A stretch of 19,999 nucleotides of DNA, taken from NCBI GenBank assembly GCA_003243255.1, contig QFQM01000078.1, positions 1 to 19,999 of the forward strand, given 5' to 3'. The notes below the pieces were generated by a model. It made no database searches, had not been told where the DNA came from, and was given only the letters and a program-made list of their open reading frames with translations. This DNA is from Flavobacterium psychrophilum (GTDB lineage: Bacteria > Bacteroidota > Bacteroidia > Flavobacteriales > Flavobacteriaceae). The stretch's first letter is position 1; each line of letters begins with the position of its first letter. Positions 1 through 7,621 of this stretch are shown in pieces. The translations under genes and the position numbers were made by a program.

Positions 1-99
1 ATGAACCTTAAAAAAGTATTGGAGACCGCCGTGGTAGCCTGGGAAAAACAAAGGCAGACGAAAGAAAATGAGGGCTGGGTGGTCAACGCGATAAAGTAA
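1..99 (+). CDS. C-terminal end of an unrecognised gene (or very small ORF)
   Basis: An open frame runs from the first base to a TAA at 97-99, giving 32 residues. They are rich in Lys, Glu and Gln and end VVNAIK. The frame begins with ATG at base 1. Whether that is the true start or an internal Met of a longer gene cut by the window edge cannot be seen. No family is recognisable from so little. A strong hairpin follows 43 bases later, consistent with the end of a transcription unit. Confidence 0.4.
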   Translation: MNLKKVLETAVVAWEKQRQTKENEGWVVNAIK

Positions 100-141
100 A
101 AAGAAAATGATGACAAAATCTCATATATGCATGTTATCATT

Positions 142-175
142 ACCCCTTCCAGTTCTCTGGGAGGGGTTCTTGTTT
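142..175. terminator. Probable bidirectional terminator between convergent genes
   Basis: An 11-bp stem (142-152 with 157-167, one wobble pair) closes a TTCT loop and is followed on the plus strand by a T-rich run, TTCTTGTTTATT. It lies between the plus-strand ORF ending at 99 and the minus-strand gene ending at 174, so it probably serves both. Confidence 0.7.
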
Positions 176-1244
176 ATTGACCCACCTCGAAGAACTTCAA
201 CTTGCGCTTCAGCTTGGGCCCGGGAGCCAGCCGGTAAGCAGCATTGAGACGCACATTACCAGTGCGGATGGCGTACTCCCCTTGTTTTCCTTTAGTTTGA
301 ACACTGCTGTTTACCCATATCATGCTAAAATTCATGCGGTCGCTATTATAGCCAACCCCAAGACGGTAAAGCAGGTCAGGGCTTATAGATAGTCGGTGTT
401 CAGATTCATCATTACGCCATTGCTTATGAAAACTGAAAGGAAAACTAACAGTAAGACCGCCGGTACCATAAAAATGCTCTTTCACAACAACAGTATAAGC
501 ATAACCCACGCCCGGGCCAATATCGAAATAACGCATCTTGGTCACCCCGGCTGCTTCAAACAGGTCTGCCAATGCACCCGGCACCAGCGCACTATCACCC
601 CGGTTGGTGCCATAATAAAACTCCGCACCGATTAACAGGCTTCCCGCCGACCTTTTTTGCCATTCATTTTGCAACGTGGCAGCACGTAGCGAAAACCTTT
701 TCCAATTATAGATATAATAAGCAGCCGCTCCAAAATGCCGCATCTTGACATCTGGTCTTGTATACCATCCATCTTCATTTTGCGGAACAAGCCTTTTGGG
801 GAAAGCATAAAACCCTTTGTACAATTGACCAAACAGGTCGATGCTCATCTTGCGGGTATAAATATGAGATTGCAGGTCCAGGTAGCGCGTTTTCCCCTTC
901 GACTCATCCCTACGGTTTAAAAAATCGAAGCCATAAGCCAGGTTTAGCGTAAACCAGCCATAAGTGGCGCCTACACCAAAGTTGAGTGTCGTATTAGGGC
1001 GGTATTGAAGATCCCTGATACGCTCCGAACCACGGATACGTAACGAAGTATATTTCTGGGAAAAATAGACCCGGGAAGTGATCAGGTCTGTGTACGACTC
1101 ATAAAAAGCCCTGTCAAACTTTTTTGATGTATCAACCTGCGCCCAGCCCTTGAAGGAAGAGGAAATACATAAAAATGCAGTAAGAATAGCCCCTTGAATA
1201 CCCGGGAGCAGCTTTGCTACTAAATCGTCTGCCTGTCGTTGCAT
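174..1244 (-). CDS. DUF4421-family outer-membrane beta-barrel protein
   Basis: A 356-residue protein if translation starts at the ATG at 1244. The open frame extends to 1292, but the ATG at 1244 puts a signal peptide directly at the N-terminus: a basic start, then a hydrophobic stretch ending SSFKGWAQ, so I prefer it. The mature part alternates aromatic and polar residues in short strands (for example NFGVGATYGWFTLNLAYGF and RHFGAAAYYIYNWKRFSLRA), as in porin-like beta-barrels, and carries the DxGPGxGYAY-type strand seen in DUF4421 proteins. The family is common in Bacteroidota and its function is unknown. An outer-membrane location is inferred from the signal peptide and strand pattern. The gene lies 160 bases downstream of the patatin gene on the same strand, so co-transcription is possible but not evident. 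Confidence 0.75.
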   Translation of the reverse strand: MQRQADDLVAKLLPGIQGAILTAFLCISSSFKGWAQVDTSKKFDRAFYESYTDLITSRVYFSQKYTSLRIRGSERIRDLQYRPNTTLNFGVGATYGWFTLNLAYGFDFLNRRDESKGKTRYLDLQSHIYTRKMSIDLFGQLYKGFYAFPKRLVPQNEDGWYTRPDVKMRHFGAAAYYIYNWKRFSLRAATLQNEWQKRSAGSLLIGAEFYYGTNRGDSALVPGALADLFEAAGVTKMRYFDIGPGVGYAYTVVVKEHFYGTGGLTVSFPFSFHKQWRNDESEHRLSISPDLLYRLGVGYNSDRMNFSMIWVNSSVQTKGKQGEYAIRTGNVRLNAAYRLAPGPKLKRKLKFFEVGQ

Positions 1245-1318
1245 AAACCTGCAATATCCATTTTTAGATTGAAATATAACAAGTACATGCAATATTACTG
1301 CCCGGCTATTTTTACATT

Positions 1319-1383
1319 GTCATTTCGAACCCTGCCATATGCACTCGCCCCCACAACCAGTGTACAAGGTGAGAAATCTGCTA
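1319..1383. repeat. Intergenic imperfect inverted repeat (GTCATTTCG...GAGAAATC type)
   Basis: GTCATTTCGAACC (1319-1331) faces GGTGAGAAAT (1368-1377). The two arms are complementary at 8 of 10 positions. It fills the space between two minus-strand genes. Elements with these two conserved ends are widely scattered between genes in Bacteroidota; that is recalled family knowledge, not checked here. Confidence 0.4.
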
Positions 1384-1404
1384 ACGAAAGAGAAAAGGCT
1401 GCAA

Positions 1405-2724
1405 TTATACAGGCGATACCAGCGTAGGACAATACAACCTTACCTGTAATTCTGTGAGGTTGGCAGCCTGTATAGCAAGATAAGTGAGTTCCTCTTTAGA
1501 TAAAGGAGTCAGGTTTGTACCCACATTACGGGCGATGGTAAGCTGAGGCGGTTTCAAATTACGTTGCAGGATAGTTTTATAATCCACTTCGTTTTCAAGA
1601 TAGGTAGTGAGCTCTCTGCGATACCGGTTGGGATCGGCTACCCACTCAGGCTTGAATTGGTGCGCCTCGATAACCTCCTCTGTGATCTTCCCTCCAGCCA
1701 GGTTATTGATAAAACCGGGAATACATTGCTCCAGGTTCCATCCCAACGATAAATACGCGATCTGCCGCTGCTCGGTAGCAGCATTGCCATAAATATCTTC
1801 GATCATCTGGAATTTCTTGATCCTTTCCATAAATACATCCATGGTCCGGATCAATAAGATCACCAGGTTATTATAGGACCCTTCGAAAGGCAACTTATCG
1901 CCCGCATCACTGGTAATGATAATATCACAACCATACATGCTGCCCTTTTGTGTGATCTTCTGGATACCCTGGTTATCATAAACACCCCCATCTACCAATT
2001 GAGGATTTACACGCAGAATATCCTCGGGGTTTACATAAAACTGCTTGTCGATATGAACAGGGGTAAAAGCAAAAGGAACACAGGAAGAGGCCATCACAGC
2101 ACGAGCTACGGGGAAATCATCGTTCTTGAACCGCACAGGAGATTCCATATAAGCATACGACGAGTCTTCCATTTTTAACCGGGAAAAAGTAAACGGACGT
2201 GAAGTCTGTAGATTGGTAGAGCCAATCGCCAGTAGCGGTTTGTTGGATAACTTCGATAAGGTAGCCTGTTGATAAAAGAACTTATCGTAAGCCCGCTCCA
2301 CTTCTTTGCTCACGGGAAAAATAGCAAATTGAAAACGCACGAATAAATACAACATCACACCGATCAGAATGAGCGATAACCATGCATAAGAAGTAAACAA
2401 AACATAGATCGCTGGCACCAGGAAAAGCAACAGGAACAACAATGTCCTGATAAAAGTAAAAGAAAGAAACACCTGCTTGATCACATTCTTGGAGCCCAGC
2501 GCCTCGAACATATATTTTTCGAAAGCATCAAAATCTTTATTATTCAAACAATAATAAGCACCGGTAATAGACCCCCCTGAAATAGTGCTCATCACATCGA
2601 CCCGTTCCAAAATGCCCATCTCATGCAGCTTCCGCAAAGTGCCCAGGTGAAAAGCAGCAGCGCGGTATCCTCCACCCGATAAGGATAGACCCAATTTTTT
2701 TTCAACAGCCATAAACTTATTCAA
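1405..2724 (-). CDS. Patatin-like phospholipase with an inserted membrane hairpin
   Basis: A 439-residue patatin-fold lipid acyl hydrolase, expected to cleave acyl chains from phospholipids. The oxyanion motif GGGYR is at residues 17-21. The nucleophile is Ser49 in TISGGS, where the usual first Gly of GxSxG is Thr. The catalytic Asp is 245 in VDGGVYDNQG. Both dyad residues are therefore present. Between them, about residues 85-131, lie two adjacent hydrophobic segments separated by TSYAW, which should anchor the enzyme to a membrane as a hairpin. There is no signal peptide, so the catalytic domain is probably cytoplasmic on the inner membrane. An alternative start is Met5. It is transcribed away from the L,D-transpeptidase gene across a 683-base gap. 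Confidence 0.88.
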   Translation of the reverse strand: MNKFMAVEKKLGLSLSGGGYRAAAFHLGTLRKLHEMGILERVDVMSTISGGSITGAYYCLNNKDFDAFEKYMFEALGSKNVIKQVFLSFTFIRTLLFLLLFLVPAIYVLFTSYAWLSLILIGVMLYLFVRFQFAIFPVSKEVERAYDKFFYQQATLSKLSNKPLLAIGSTNLQTSRPFTFSRLKMEDSSYAYMESPVRFKNDDFPVARAVMASSCVPFAFTPVHIDKQFYVNPEDILRVNPQLVDGGVYDNQGIQKITQKGSMYGCDIIITSDAGDKLPFEGSYNNLVILLIRTMDVFMERIKKFQMIEDIYGNAATEQRQIAYLSLGWNLEQCIPGFINNLAGGKITEEVIEAHQFKPEWVADPNRYRRELTTYLENEVDYKTILQRNLKPPQLTIARNVGTNLTPLSKEELTYLAIQAANLTELQVRLYCPTLVSPV

Positions 2725-2891
2725 ATTATGTTACAATGACAGATATGCGGTGCAAGGAAACAAACAGTCCTGCTAAACTGACGCTTTTTTAAAACAACGG
2801 CAATAGTATAAGTACTTAATCTTTAAATACCTGCATGCCACAATTGAGTGAGTTATAGTGAATTAGTTTATAATGTTAGTATGAAGCGTAT

Positions 2892-2913
2892 GTCAGGCTG
2901 AGCTTGTCGAAGC
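2892..2913 (+). repeat. Interspersed repeat copy 1 (TGAGCTTGTCGAAG core)
   Basis: The core TGAGCTTGTCGAAG is preceded by GTCAGGC. Further copies of this element lie at 5979-6000, 9556-9577 and 9589-9610, all in the same orientation. It is a widespread non-coding repeat of the Bacteroidota. Confidence 0.7.
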
Positions 2914-2942
2914 CCTCAATGGAAGATTAGTACTGAGTGCTA

Positions 2943-2998
2943 AAAAGCGAAAAGTGCACTCCGTAGGGAATACACTTTTCATGAACGCTTATTCCCTT
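2943..2998. repeat. Nested inverted-repeat element with two alternative hairpins
   Basis: GAAAAGTG (2949-2956) pairs with CACTTTTC (2973-2980). The loop of that hairpin contains GGGAATA, which pairs instead with TATTCCC just downstream (ends near 2998). An outer AAGCG/CGCTT pair also brackets it. The two hairpins exclude each other. This is probably a dispersed repeat unit, because it follows directly on the repeat at 2892. Confidence 0.45.
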
Positions 2999-3300
2999 TT
3001 GTTAATCGACTCCTTTTTCAAGTAGTTGACTTTTTTCCTGGGAAATCACCGTTCGTTGTACAATATACATTGTAAAATTCATGCCAAATAATTACAACAG
3101 GAAGCTGTACTGAAAATCAGGTAATTAAAATTTGTGACAGTATCTATTGAATAATAACGGGCGATTATTCCACACACTGTGAAATACAAACTGTAGAATA
3201 AATACCTGCATTAGGCAGTACACACGCTATAGCTGCTCATTACACCAACGAACATTTGTATTACAGTAATGAATACTACTTAGCACACATAAGCACAAGC

Positions 3301-3319
3301 TGTTAAAGTTTATTTAACA
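3301..3319. promoter_or_regulatory. Short palindrome upstream of L,D-transpeptidase
   Basis: TGTTAAA and TTTAACA are perfect 7-bp arms around GTTTA, 89 bases before the ATG at 3408. The size fits a dimeric-regulator site or a small leader hairpin. There is no other support. Confidence 0.25.
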
Positions 3320-3407
3320 CGCCACCAGGGCGAACCAATCAGCGCTGCAGAACGTCTTATGCAGAGACGAACGAAACCATTCATTCAAAAAAGCACATTT
3401 AAAATCC

Positions 3408-4190
3408 ATGCAGCCGAAAGCAAAGCCATTTATTTTTTTATTAGCATTGATTGGATGCGTAACAGTAGTATGGGGAACTACCGCCTTCACAGGAGCTTCC
3501 AAATCCGTTACAAAAGCAGTAACACCAGTAGCTGATCCCAAACCTGCAAGTAAAACAATATTATACGACAGCCTTCGACTGGACACACTGAAACTTTCAC
3601 GTGAAGCATTTCTGTGCGCCATGCAAGGCTACAGCAGCTTGCAGCAATCAGGTGAGCTCAGAAATTCACGCTACCTGACCATTGCAGATTTTAGCCTGCC
3701 CTCCTCTCAAAAGCGCCTGTTCATTATTGATATGAAAACGGGTAAATTGATCTACAATACATATGTGTCACATGGCAGAAATTCTGGTACCGATATGGCT
3801 ACCCATTTCTCCAACAGGCCCGAAAGCAATCAAAGCAGCCTGGGCTTTTATGTTACAGGAGACACTTACCGTGGATCGAATGGATATTCAATGAAGCTCA
3901 CTGGAATGGAAGAAGGCATTAATGACAATGCTTTCATACGCAATATAGTGATGCATGGATCAGCCTATGTAAGCGAAAAAGTAATTGCTATGAAAGGCTA
4001 CGTTGGTCGCAGCTTGGGCTGTCCGGCAATACCTGCTGTGCTCACCAAAGCCATCATCAATACCATTAAGAACGGCAGCTGTATGTTCATCTATGGAAAT
4101 GACCAGCGTTACCTGGCCCAATCCAGAATATTGATGCAGATGCGTACACTGATGGCCACCGATTCCATTACCACCGACACCATCAGCTAA
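3408..4190 (+). CDS. Murein L,D-transpeptidase catalytic domain protein (YkuD_2 type)
   Basis: A 260-residue exported protein with one hydrophobic N-terminal segment (about residues 7-23), either a signal peptide or an anchor. The catalytic domain covers about residues 85-235. VMHGSAYVS places His183 and GRSLGCPAIP places the catalytic Cys205, the pattern of the YkuD_2 branch (Bacteroidota and Gammaproteobacteria) rather than classical YkuD. The family is expected to form or exchange 3-3 peptide cross-links or attach proteins to murein in the periplasm; the exact reaction is not known for this branch. Residues 25-60 are a Thr/Lys/Ala-rich linker. It is convergent with a second, unrelated-type L,D-transpeptidase whose stop lies only 40 bases away. 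Confidence 0.87.
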   Translation: MQPKAKPFIFLLALIGCVTVVWGTTAFTGASKSVTKAVTPVADPKPASKTILYDSLRLDTLKLSREAFLCAMQGYSSLQQSGELRNSRYLTIADFSLPSSQKRLFIIDMKTGKLIYNTYVSHGRNSGTDMATHFSNRPESNQSSLGFYVTGDTYRGSNGYSMKLTGMEEGINDNAFIRNIVMHGSAYVSEKVIAMKGYVGRSLGCPAIPAVLTKAIINTIKNGSCMFIYGNDQRYLAQSRILMQMRTLMATDSITTDTIS

Positions 4191-4199
4191 TACCTGATA

Positions 4200-4235
4200 T
4201 TTAATTCGTGTAATTCGCCAAAATTCGTGTTATCG
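4200..4235. repeat. AATTCGTG-type repeat between convergent genes
   Basis: The spacer contains TTAATTCGTGTAATTCG followed by AAATTCGTGTTA. A related block, with GTGTAATTCG and TTAATTCGTGT, occurs at 7623-7645. The repeat lies at the 3' ends of both L,D-transpeptidase genes and runs into the last codons of the minus-strand one. Confidence 0.5.
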
Positions 4236-5855
4236 GTTTGCCAGCGTCTCATCTACAGTACCGGGCATAAATAATTTACGGCCCAGCTTTTCATCATGTC
4301 CATAAATATCATCCCTGAACTGAAGCTGCTTGTTGCCATCAACCCAGGCCGTATAATAATAGATGAGCACCGGAACAGGATCTTTTACCCGTACATACTT
4401 TTCCTTGCCGCTGTTCATGGCACTGTCGATTTTCTCAGGCGTCCACTGCGGCTGGTTCACCAGCAGGTATTCGGCCAGCTTTCCCGGTTCGCGTAGCCGG
4501 ATACAGCCATGGCTAAAAGCACGTTTATCCCGGTTAAATAGCTCCTTGTAAGGCGTATCGTGAAAGTAAATATTGAAACTATTGGGGAAAAGGAATTTGA
4601 TCTTGCCCAGTTGATTCTTATCACCAGGCCGTTGGCGAACAACAGGCACCCCCTCTTCCTCACCAGTGATCTCCATATTATTTTCAGCCAGGTAATTGGA
4701 ATTCTTTTCAATAGAAGGAAGGATTTCTTTCTTCACAATATTTTCCGGAACATTCCAATAGGGACTAAACACAACCTGGTTTAGATTACCGGAAAACATA
4801 ACGGTACTATGCCCCTCTTTACCAACTACCACATCCATATTGAATAATTGATTCGTGCCATCCTGCACATACAACTTGAAAGCAGGAATATTCACCCAGA
4901 TCAGATTACCTGAGGGTTCCGCTGGCATCCACCGCATGCGCTCCAGGTTTACCAGCAACTGCTCGATCCGCTTCGATACAGGAACATTGAGCTCTTTGAT
5001 CAGCATAGGAGAAACAACCCCATCGGCGGTAAAACCATAATTAGATTGAACAACCTTGATAACCTTTACCAATTCATCATTGAAGACCCTGCTGGTATCG
5101 GCTGTAGCAAATTGTCCGGAGGCTTGCAATCTCTTTTTAATAAGCACAACAGCTGTATCGATACTGCCTTGTTTTAATTTTTTCCTGGGAGCAGGAATAC
5201 TCGACCAGCCACCCTTTTCTGCTATCGCCACATAATTACCCAGCTGCTGCTGTAAAGCCTTGTAATTATCATTCGGCACATCCTTGATGTCCAGTTCAGC
5301 CTTGGCCAGTTCCATCACAGATTGCTTTTTGGCTGGTAGCAAAGCTTCCAAAGCCGAAGCACGTGCCTTCTTACCATCATACCTGTCCCAAACATAATTC
5401 ACATAACGCCAGGTAAGCAACAACTCCGTTTTACGGATACTTGCATCACCAGATGTGACATGCAAGCTGTCGTCGGCCATCAGGCTTTCCAGGCGCCGGT
5501 CAAGCGCTTTCCTCGTAGTACCACTATCCTTGGTGTAATCATACAAATTCCGGAAAGCAAGCGCTTGTTCCGTGATGCCGTCACTTGCAAACCATGCATA
5601 TTGATAATTGCGTGCATTATAAAAGTTGCGCATGCCAGTACTCAAGGTGTCATTGAGCTTTTGCTCGGCAATAAAAGCCTCCATAGCTGCACTATCCAGG
5701 AACAGATCACTGTAAGAGTTGGCTTTAGAAATACTGAAGTTGCGTGGAGTGAGGTCCTTATCGACGCGGGCGGTACCGGCAGCCTGTCCGGGTTCATTGT
5801 TACAGGCAGCTAAAATGAGTACGGCGGCGGTTAATACAAAAAGTTGTTTATGCAT
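4230..5855 (-). CDS. YcbB/LdtD-type L,D-transpeptidase lipoprotein
   Basis: 541 residues from the ATG at 5855. The frame opens earlier (5909), but this start places a lipoprotein signal first, with lipobox LAAC and Cys18 as the lipidated residue. The order matches E. coli YcbB: a helical scaffold region (about residues 50-240), a peptidoglycan-binding helix bundle including QSNYGFTADGVVSPMLIKEL (about 245-305), then the YkuD domain from NLIWVNIPAFKLYVQDG onward. The catalytic motif is SHGCIRL with Cys451, preceded by the conserved His in YFHDTP. The enzyme should make 3-3 cross-links in periplasmic murein. It is somewhat shorter than E. coli YcbB (about 615). The divergent neighbour is a lipoprotein isomerase, so the two may share a regulatory region. 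Confidence 0.9.
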   Translation of the reverse strand: MHKQLFVLTAAVLILAACNNEPGQAAGTARVDKDLTPRNFSISKANSYSDLFLDSAAMEAFIAEQKLNDTLSTGMRNFYNARNYQYAWFASDGITEQALAFRNLYDYTKDSGTTRKALDRRLESLMADDSLHVTSGDASIRKTELLLTWRYVNYVWDRYDGKKARASALEALLPAKKQSVMELAKAELDIKDVPNDNYKALQQQLGNYVAIAEKGGWSSIPAPRKKLKQGSIDTAVVLIKKRLQASGQFATADTSRVFNDELVKVIKVVQSNYGFTADGVVSPMLIKELNVPVSKRIEQLLVNLERMRWMPAEPSGNLIWVNIPAFKLYVQDGTNQLFNMDVVVGKEGHSTVMFSGNLNQVVFSPYWNVPENIVKKEILPSIEKNSNYLAENNMEITGEEEGVPVVRQRPGDKNQLGKIKFLFPNSFNIYFHDTPYKELFNRDKRAFSHGCIRLREPGKLAEYLLVNQPQWTPEKIDSAMNSGKEKYVRVKDPVPVLIYYYTAWVDGNKQLQFRDDIYGHDEKLGRKLFMPGTVDETLANR

Positions 5856-5978
5856 ATCCTCACTTGCATTCAAAATATATGCCTCCAGACCTTCTGCTAT
5901 GATTTTCAATTATATAAGCATAATATAACTGTGGTGTGTCCGCTACATAAAACAGAACTTTCCTAATTTGCGCTCTAT

Positions 5979-6000
5979 GTCACCCTGAGCCTGTCGAAGG
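5979..6000 (+). repeat. Interspersed repeat copy 2 (TGAGCCTGTCGAAG core)
   Basis: GTCACCC precedes the TGAGCCTGTCGAAG core, the same element as at 2892 and 9556-9610. It lies in the 262-base gap between the divergent L,D-transpeptidase and isomerase genes. Confidence 0.7.
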
Positions 6001-6024
6001 GCTGTCGGAGGGTTTCCATCAGTC

Positions 6025-6075
6025 GCCAGCCTCTGGCTGGTGGCGCCTATTTCAAAGCCAGAGGCTTTGAAATAG
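6025..6075. repeat. Compound palindrome with three mutually exclusive hairpins
   Basis: CTATTTCAAAG (6047-6057) and CTTTGAAATAG (6065-6075) form a perfect 11-bp stem around CCAGAGG. Upstream, CCAGCC-TCT-GGCTGG with flanking CGCC/GGCG forms its own hairpin. In addition GCCTCTGGCT (6029-6038) can pair with AGCCAGAGGC (6056-6065). A T-rich TATTATTTTG follows. The position 43 bases upstream of the isomerase start allows either a mobile palindromic repeat or a leader structure. Confidence 0.5.
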
Positions 6076-6117
6076 TATTATTTTGCAAGTATCTTCAACC
6101 AATCCACACGAAGCCTA

Positions 6118-6699
6118 ATGCAGATTTCTAAGCACATCTTTATTGTACTAATCGTACTCCTCTCCGCCTGCTCCTCCAACAAATACAAGAATCCCCACGT
6201 TGAGATCGAAACCAGGATAGGCGACATCGAAATAGAACTCTATCCCGATCAGGCGCCTAAATCAGTAGCCGCCTTCCTATCCTATATCGAAGCAGGATAT
6301 TATAAAGACGGCAGCTTTTACCGCGTGCTCAATGCCGATAACCAGCCATCCAATGCACCCAAGGCCGAGCTGATACAAGGAGGACTATACGGTAAAAAAA
6401 GGCCCGAACTTCCCGGAATACCCCATGAAACCACAGAGCAAACAAAGATTCTCCACAAAGACGGCGTCATTTCTCTCGCCCGCCTGGAGCCCGGCACGGC
6501 CAACACGGAATTCTTCATCTGCATAGGCGACCAACCAGGTTTCGACTTTGGAGGCGAAAACAACCCCGATAAACAAGGCTATGCCGCCTTCGGCAAAGTG
6601 GTAAAAGGCATGGATATAGTACGCCGGATTTACAATATGCCCGAGGACGAACAGCGCTTTGACCCCCCTGTTCCAATTTATAGCATAAAAAAATTATAG
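6118..6699 (+). CDS. Cyclophilin-type peptidyl-prolyl isomerase, lipoprotein
   Basis: A 193-residue protein starting with a lipoprotein signal (hydrophobic segment then LSAC, Cys18). The cyclophilin domain begins at VEIETRIGDIEIELYPDQAP and shows AAFLSYIEAGYYKDGSFYRV, VISLARLEPGTANTEFFI and YAAFGKVVKGMDIVRRIY, the ordered conserved blocks of the family. It should catalyse cis-trans isomerisation of Xaa-Pro bonds in periplasmic or outer-membrane proteins. Some usual active-site positions are altered: the segment expected to read QGGD reads QGG then LYGKK, as in the smaller periplasmic cyclophilin-like lipoproteins of Bacteroidota. It stands alone, with no gene for 740 bases downstream. Confidence 0.88.
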   Translation: MQISKHIFIVLIVLLSACSSNKYKNPHVEIETRIGDIEIELYPDQAPKSVAAFLSYIEAGYYKDGSFYRVLNADNQPSNAPKAELIQGGLYGKKRPELPGIPHETTEQTKILHKDGVISLARLEPGTANTEFFICIGDQPGFDFGGENNPDKQGYAAFGKVVKGMDIVRRIYNMPEDEQRFDPPVPIYSIKKL

Positions 6700-7045
6700 G
6701 ACAAAAAATAAGTATTTTGAATAAATGCTAATAAATTTTAATGCAATTGAGATTAATCATGTCTGCCTGTTTTTAAGTTACAAAATATTAATAAACAATT
6801 ACTTAAATAATATCACTTCTTAAACTCGCTCTGTAAAACCATCATATAGGAGCAGAATCCACTCCGGTTTCAACAAATAACAATTAATTATTATTTATAG
6901 GTTAAAAACCGTTGGACATGAGGGGTAAAAACGGCTGAAACCCTTTCTGGTAAAGGATTTTGTATTTTCTTTAAGACCTTAGAGATCATTAAAATGCCAA
7001 AAACTTGATTTACACCGCAACAAAAGACGCTGTACTTTTACATCA

Positions 7046-7207
7046 GAAACAGAGACGATAGGTAAGCAGAGAAGAAAAAGAAAAGAGGATAAGAAAAGCT
7101 TAAGAAACGGTAGCAAGAGGCTACCACTCAAATCAGATCATTACGTTTTTTCATATGGCAAGCAATCGTTAGAGGTCGTCTGTTTCTACAGGTGACCATT
7201 TTTTTTT
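7046..7207 (+). ncRNA. Candidate small RNA ending in a strong terminator
   Basis: The segment has no convincing ORF but ends in a textbook intrinsic terminator. A TACTTTTA box at 7033-7040 resembles the Bacteroidota -7 element and would start transcription near 7046. The first bases, GAAACAG plus ACGA (7046-7058), are complementary to TCGTCTGTTTC (7176-7186), which is also the left arm and loop of the terminator. A full-length closing stem therefore competes with the terminator. A GGTAGC/GCTACC hairpin lies in the middle, and 7060-7110 is purine-rich. It could be a 6S-like or trans-acting RNA, or a leader attenuator. No known family was identified. Confidence 0.42.
7174..7207 (+). terminator. 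Intrinsic terminator
   Basis: GGTCGTCTGT (7174-7183) pairs with ACAGGTGACC (7188-7197), with tandem G-U pairs in the middle and a TTCT loop. It is followed by A and nine T residues. The last protein gene upstream ends 475 bases earlier, which favours an independent transcript. Confidence 0.8.
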
Positions 7208-7287
7208 AACTAAGTCCTGCGGGATTCTACACAAACACATAAGCTGCCAAAACACACATAGCTGATACGCTATACTCCGGTAATCGA

Positions 7288-7386
7288 TTGCCCCTTACAC
7301 ATGGATTGTTTTGTCTTCCGCGATTGAGTGGCGCTAACCGCCAATAACTTGACCTGTTTAATCATGTACGAGCTGTCATGGGGCAA
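7288..7386 (+). ncRNA. Candidate structured leader RNA before a 48-codon ORF
   Basis: Three nested helices fit within 99 bases: TTGCCCC (7288-7294) with GGGGCAA (7380-7386); ACATG-G-ATT (7299-7307) with AATCATGT (7360-7367); and TGGCG (7329-7333) with CGCCA (7339-7343) around CTAAC. It begins 80 bases after a terminator and ends 53 bases before an ATG, the position of a regulatory leader. No known riboswitch class was recognised. It may be an RNA gene of its own. Confidence 0.35.
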
Positions 7387-7439
7387 CCCTTGGCAAAGCA
7401 CGCTGCAATTATATACGCATACAATAAAAAATATATAAA

Positions 7440-7586
7440 ATGAAATCGATTATTAAGCAATTATTCTTTGACAAAGAACTGGTAGGTCGCATCAAGAATA
7501 CAAAGACCAATAAAGCAGTTTTATACAGTGCCCTGTTAGATGGCCGTATTACCCTGGCCGAATACATCGCCGCCACAAAAGGCTAA
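7440..7586 (+). CDS. Small basic protein of 48 residues, unknown
   Basis: ATG at 7440 to TAA at 7584-7586, starting MKSIIKQLFF and ending AEYIAATKG. It is Lys-rich at both ends with a plausible helical middle (NKAVLYSALLDGRITLAEYI), no signal peptide and no membrane segment. Codon use looks normal (GGC, CTG, GCC late in the frame) and the composition is protein-like, so I think it is real. It is preceded by AAAAAATATATAA, AT-rich as at many starts in this phylum. I do not recognise a family. Confidence 0.5.
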   Translation: MKSIIKQLFFDKELVGRIKNTKTNKAVLYSALLDGRITLAEYIAATKG

Positions 7587-7621
7587 TCAGCGAAGCTATC
7601 TGGTGCCGGCGAAGCAGAATT

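Larger units (their letters stand above)
2725..3407. other. 683-base intergenic region with repeats, no gene seen
   Basis: It separates the divergent patatin (minus) and L,D-transpeptidase (plus) genes. Stop codons are frequent in all frames. It holds a TGAGCTTGTCGAAG repeat, a nested inverted-repeat element and a short palindrome, each listed separately. The promoters of both flanking genes must lie here, but I cannot place them with confidence. Confidence 0.6.
6700..7439. other. 740-base region without a sizeable ORF; RNA elements inside
   Basis: The first 300 bases are very AT-rich with no clear structure beyond a weak hairpin CCTTT-CTGGT-AAAGG near 6942-6956 followed by a T-rich run. From about 7046 the region holds two structured segments and a strong terminator, listed separately. 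No frame longer than about 40 codons looks protein-like before the ORF at 7440. Confidence 0.6.

Noticed and set aside
3314..3622. 102-codon minus-strand frame overlapping the YkuD_2 gene start
   Set aside because: Mostly antisense to a recognised gene; no protein-like features.
5460..5813. 117-codon plus-strand frame
   Set aside because: Antisense to the YcbB-type transpeptidase, whose motifs and lipobox are clear.
6047..6085. Intrinsic terminator on the plus strand
   Set aside because: The stem and T-rich tail fit, but it lies between divergent genes with no plus-strand gene upstream to terminate, so a repeat or leader element is more likely.
7046..7386. tRNA, tmRNA or RNase P RNA
   Set aside because: No cloverleaf, no CCA end, and none of the conserved tmRNA or RNase P sequence blocks were found.
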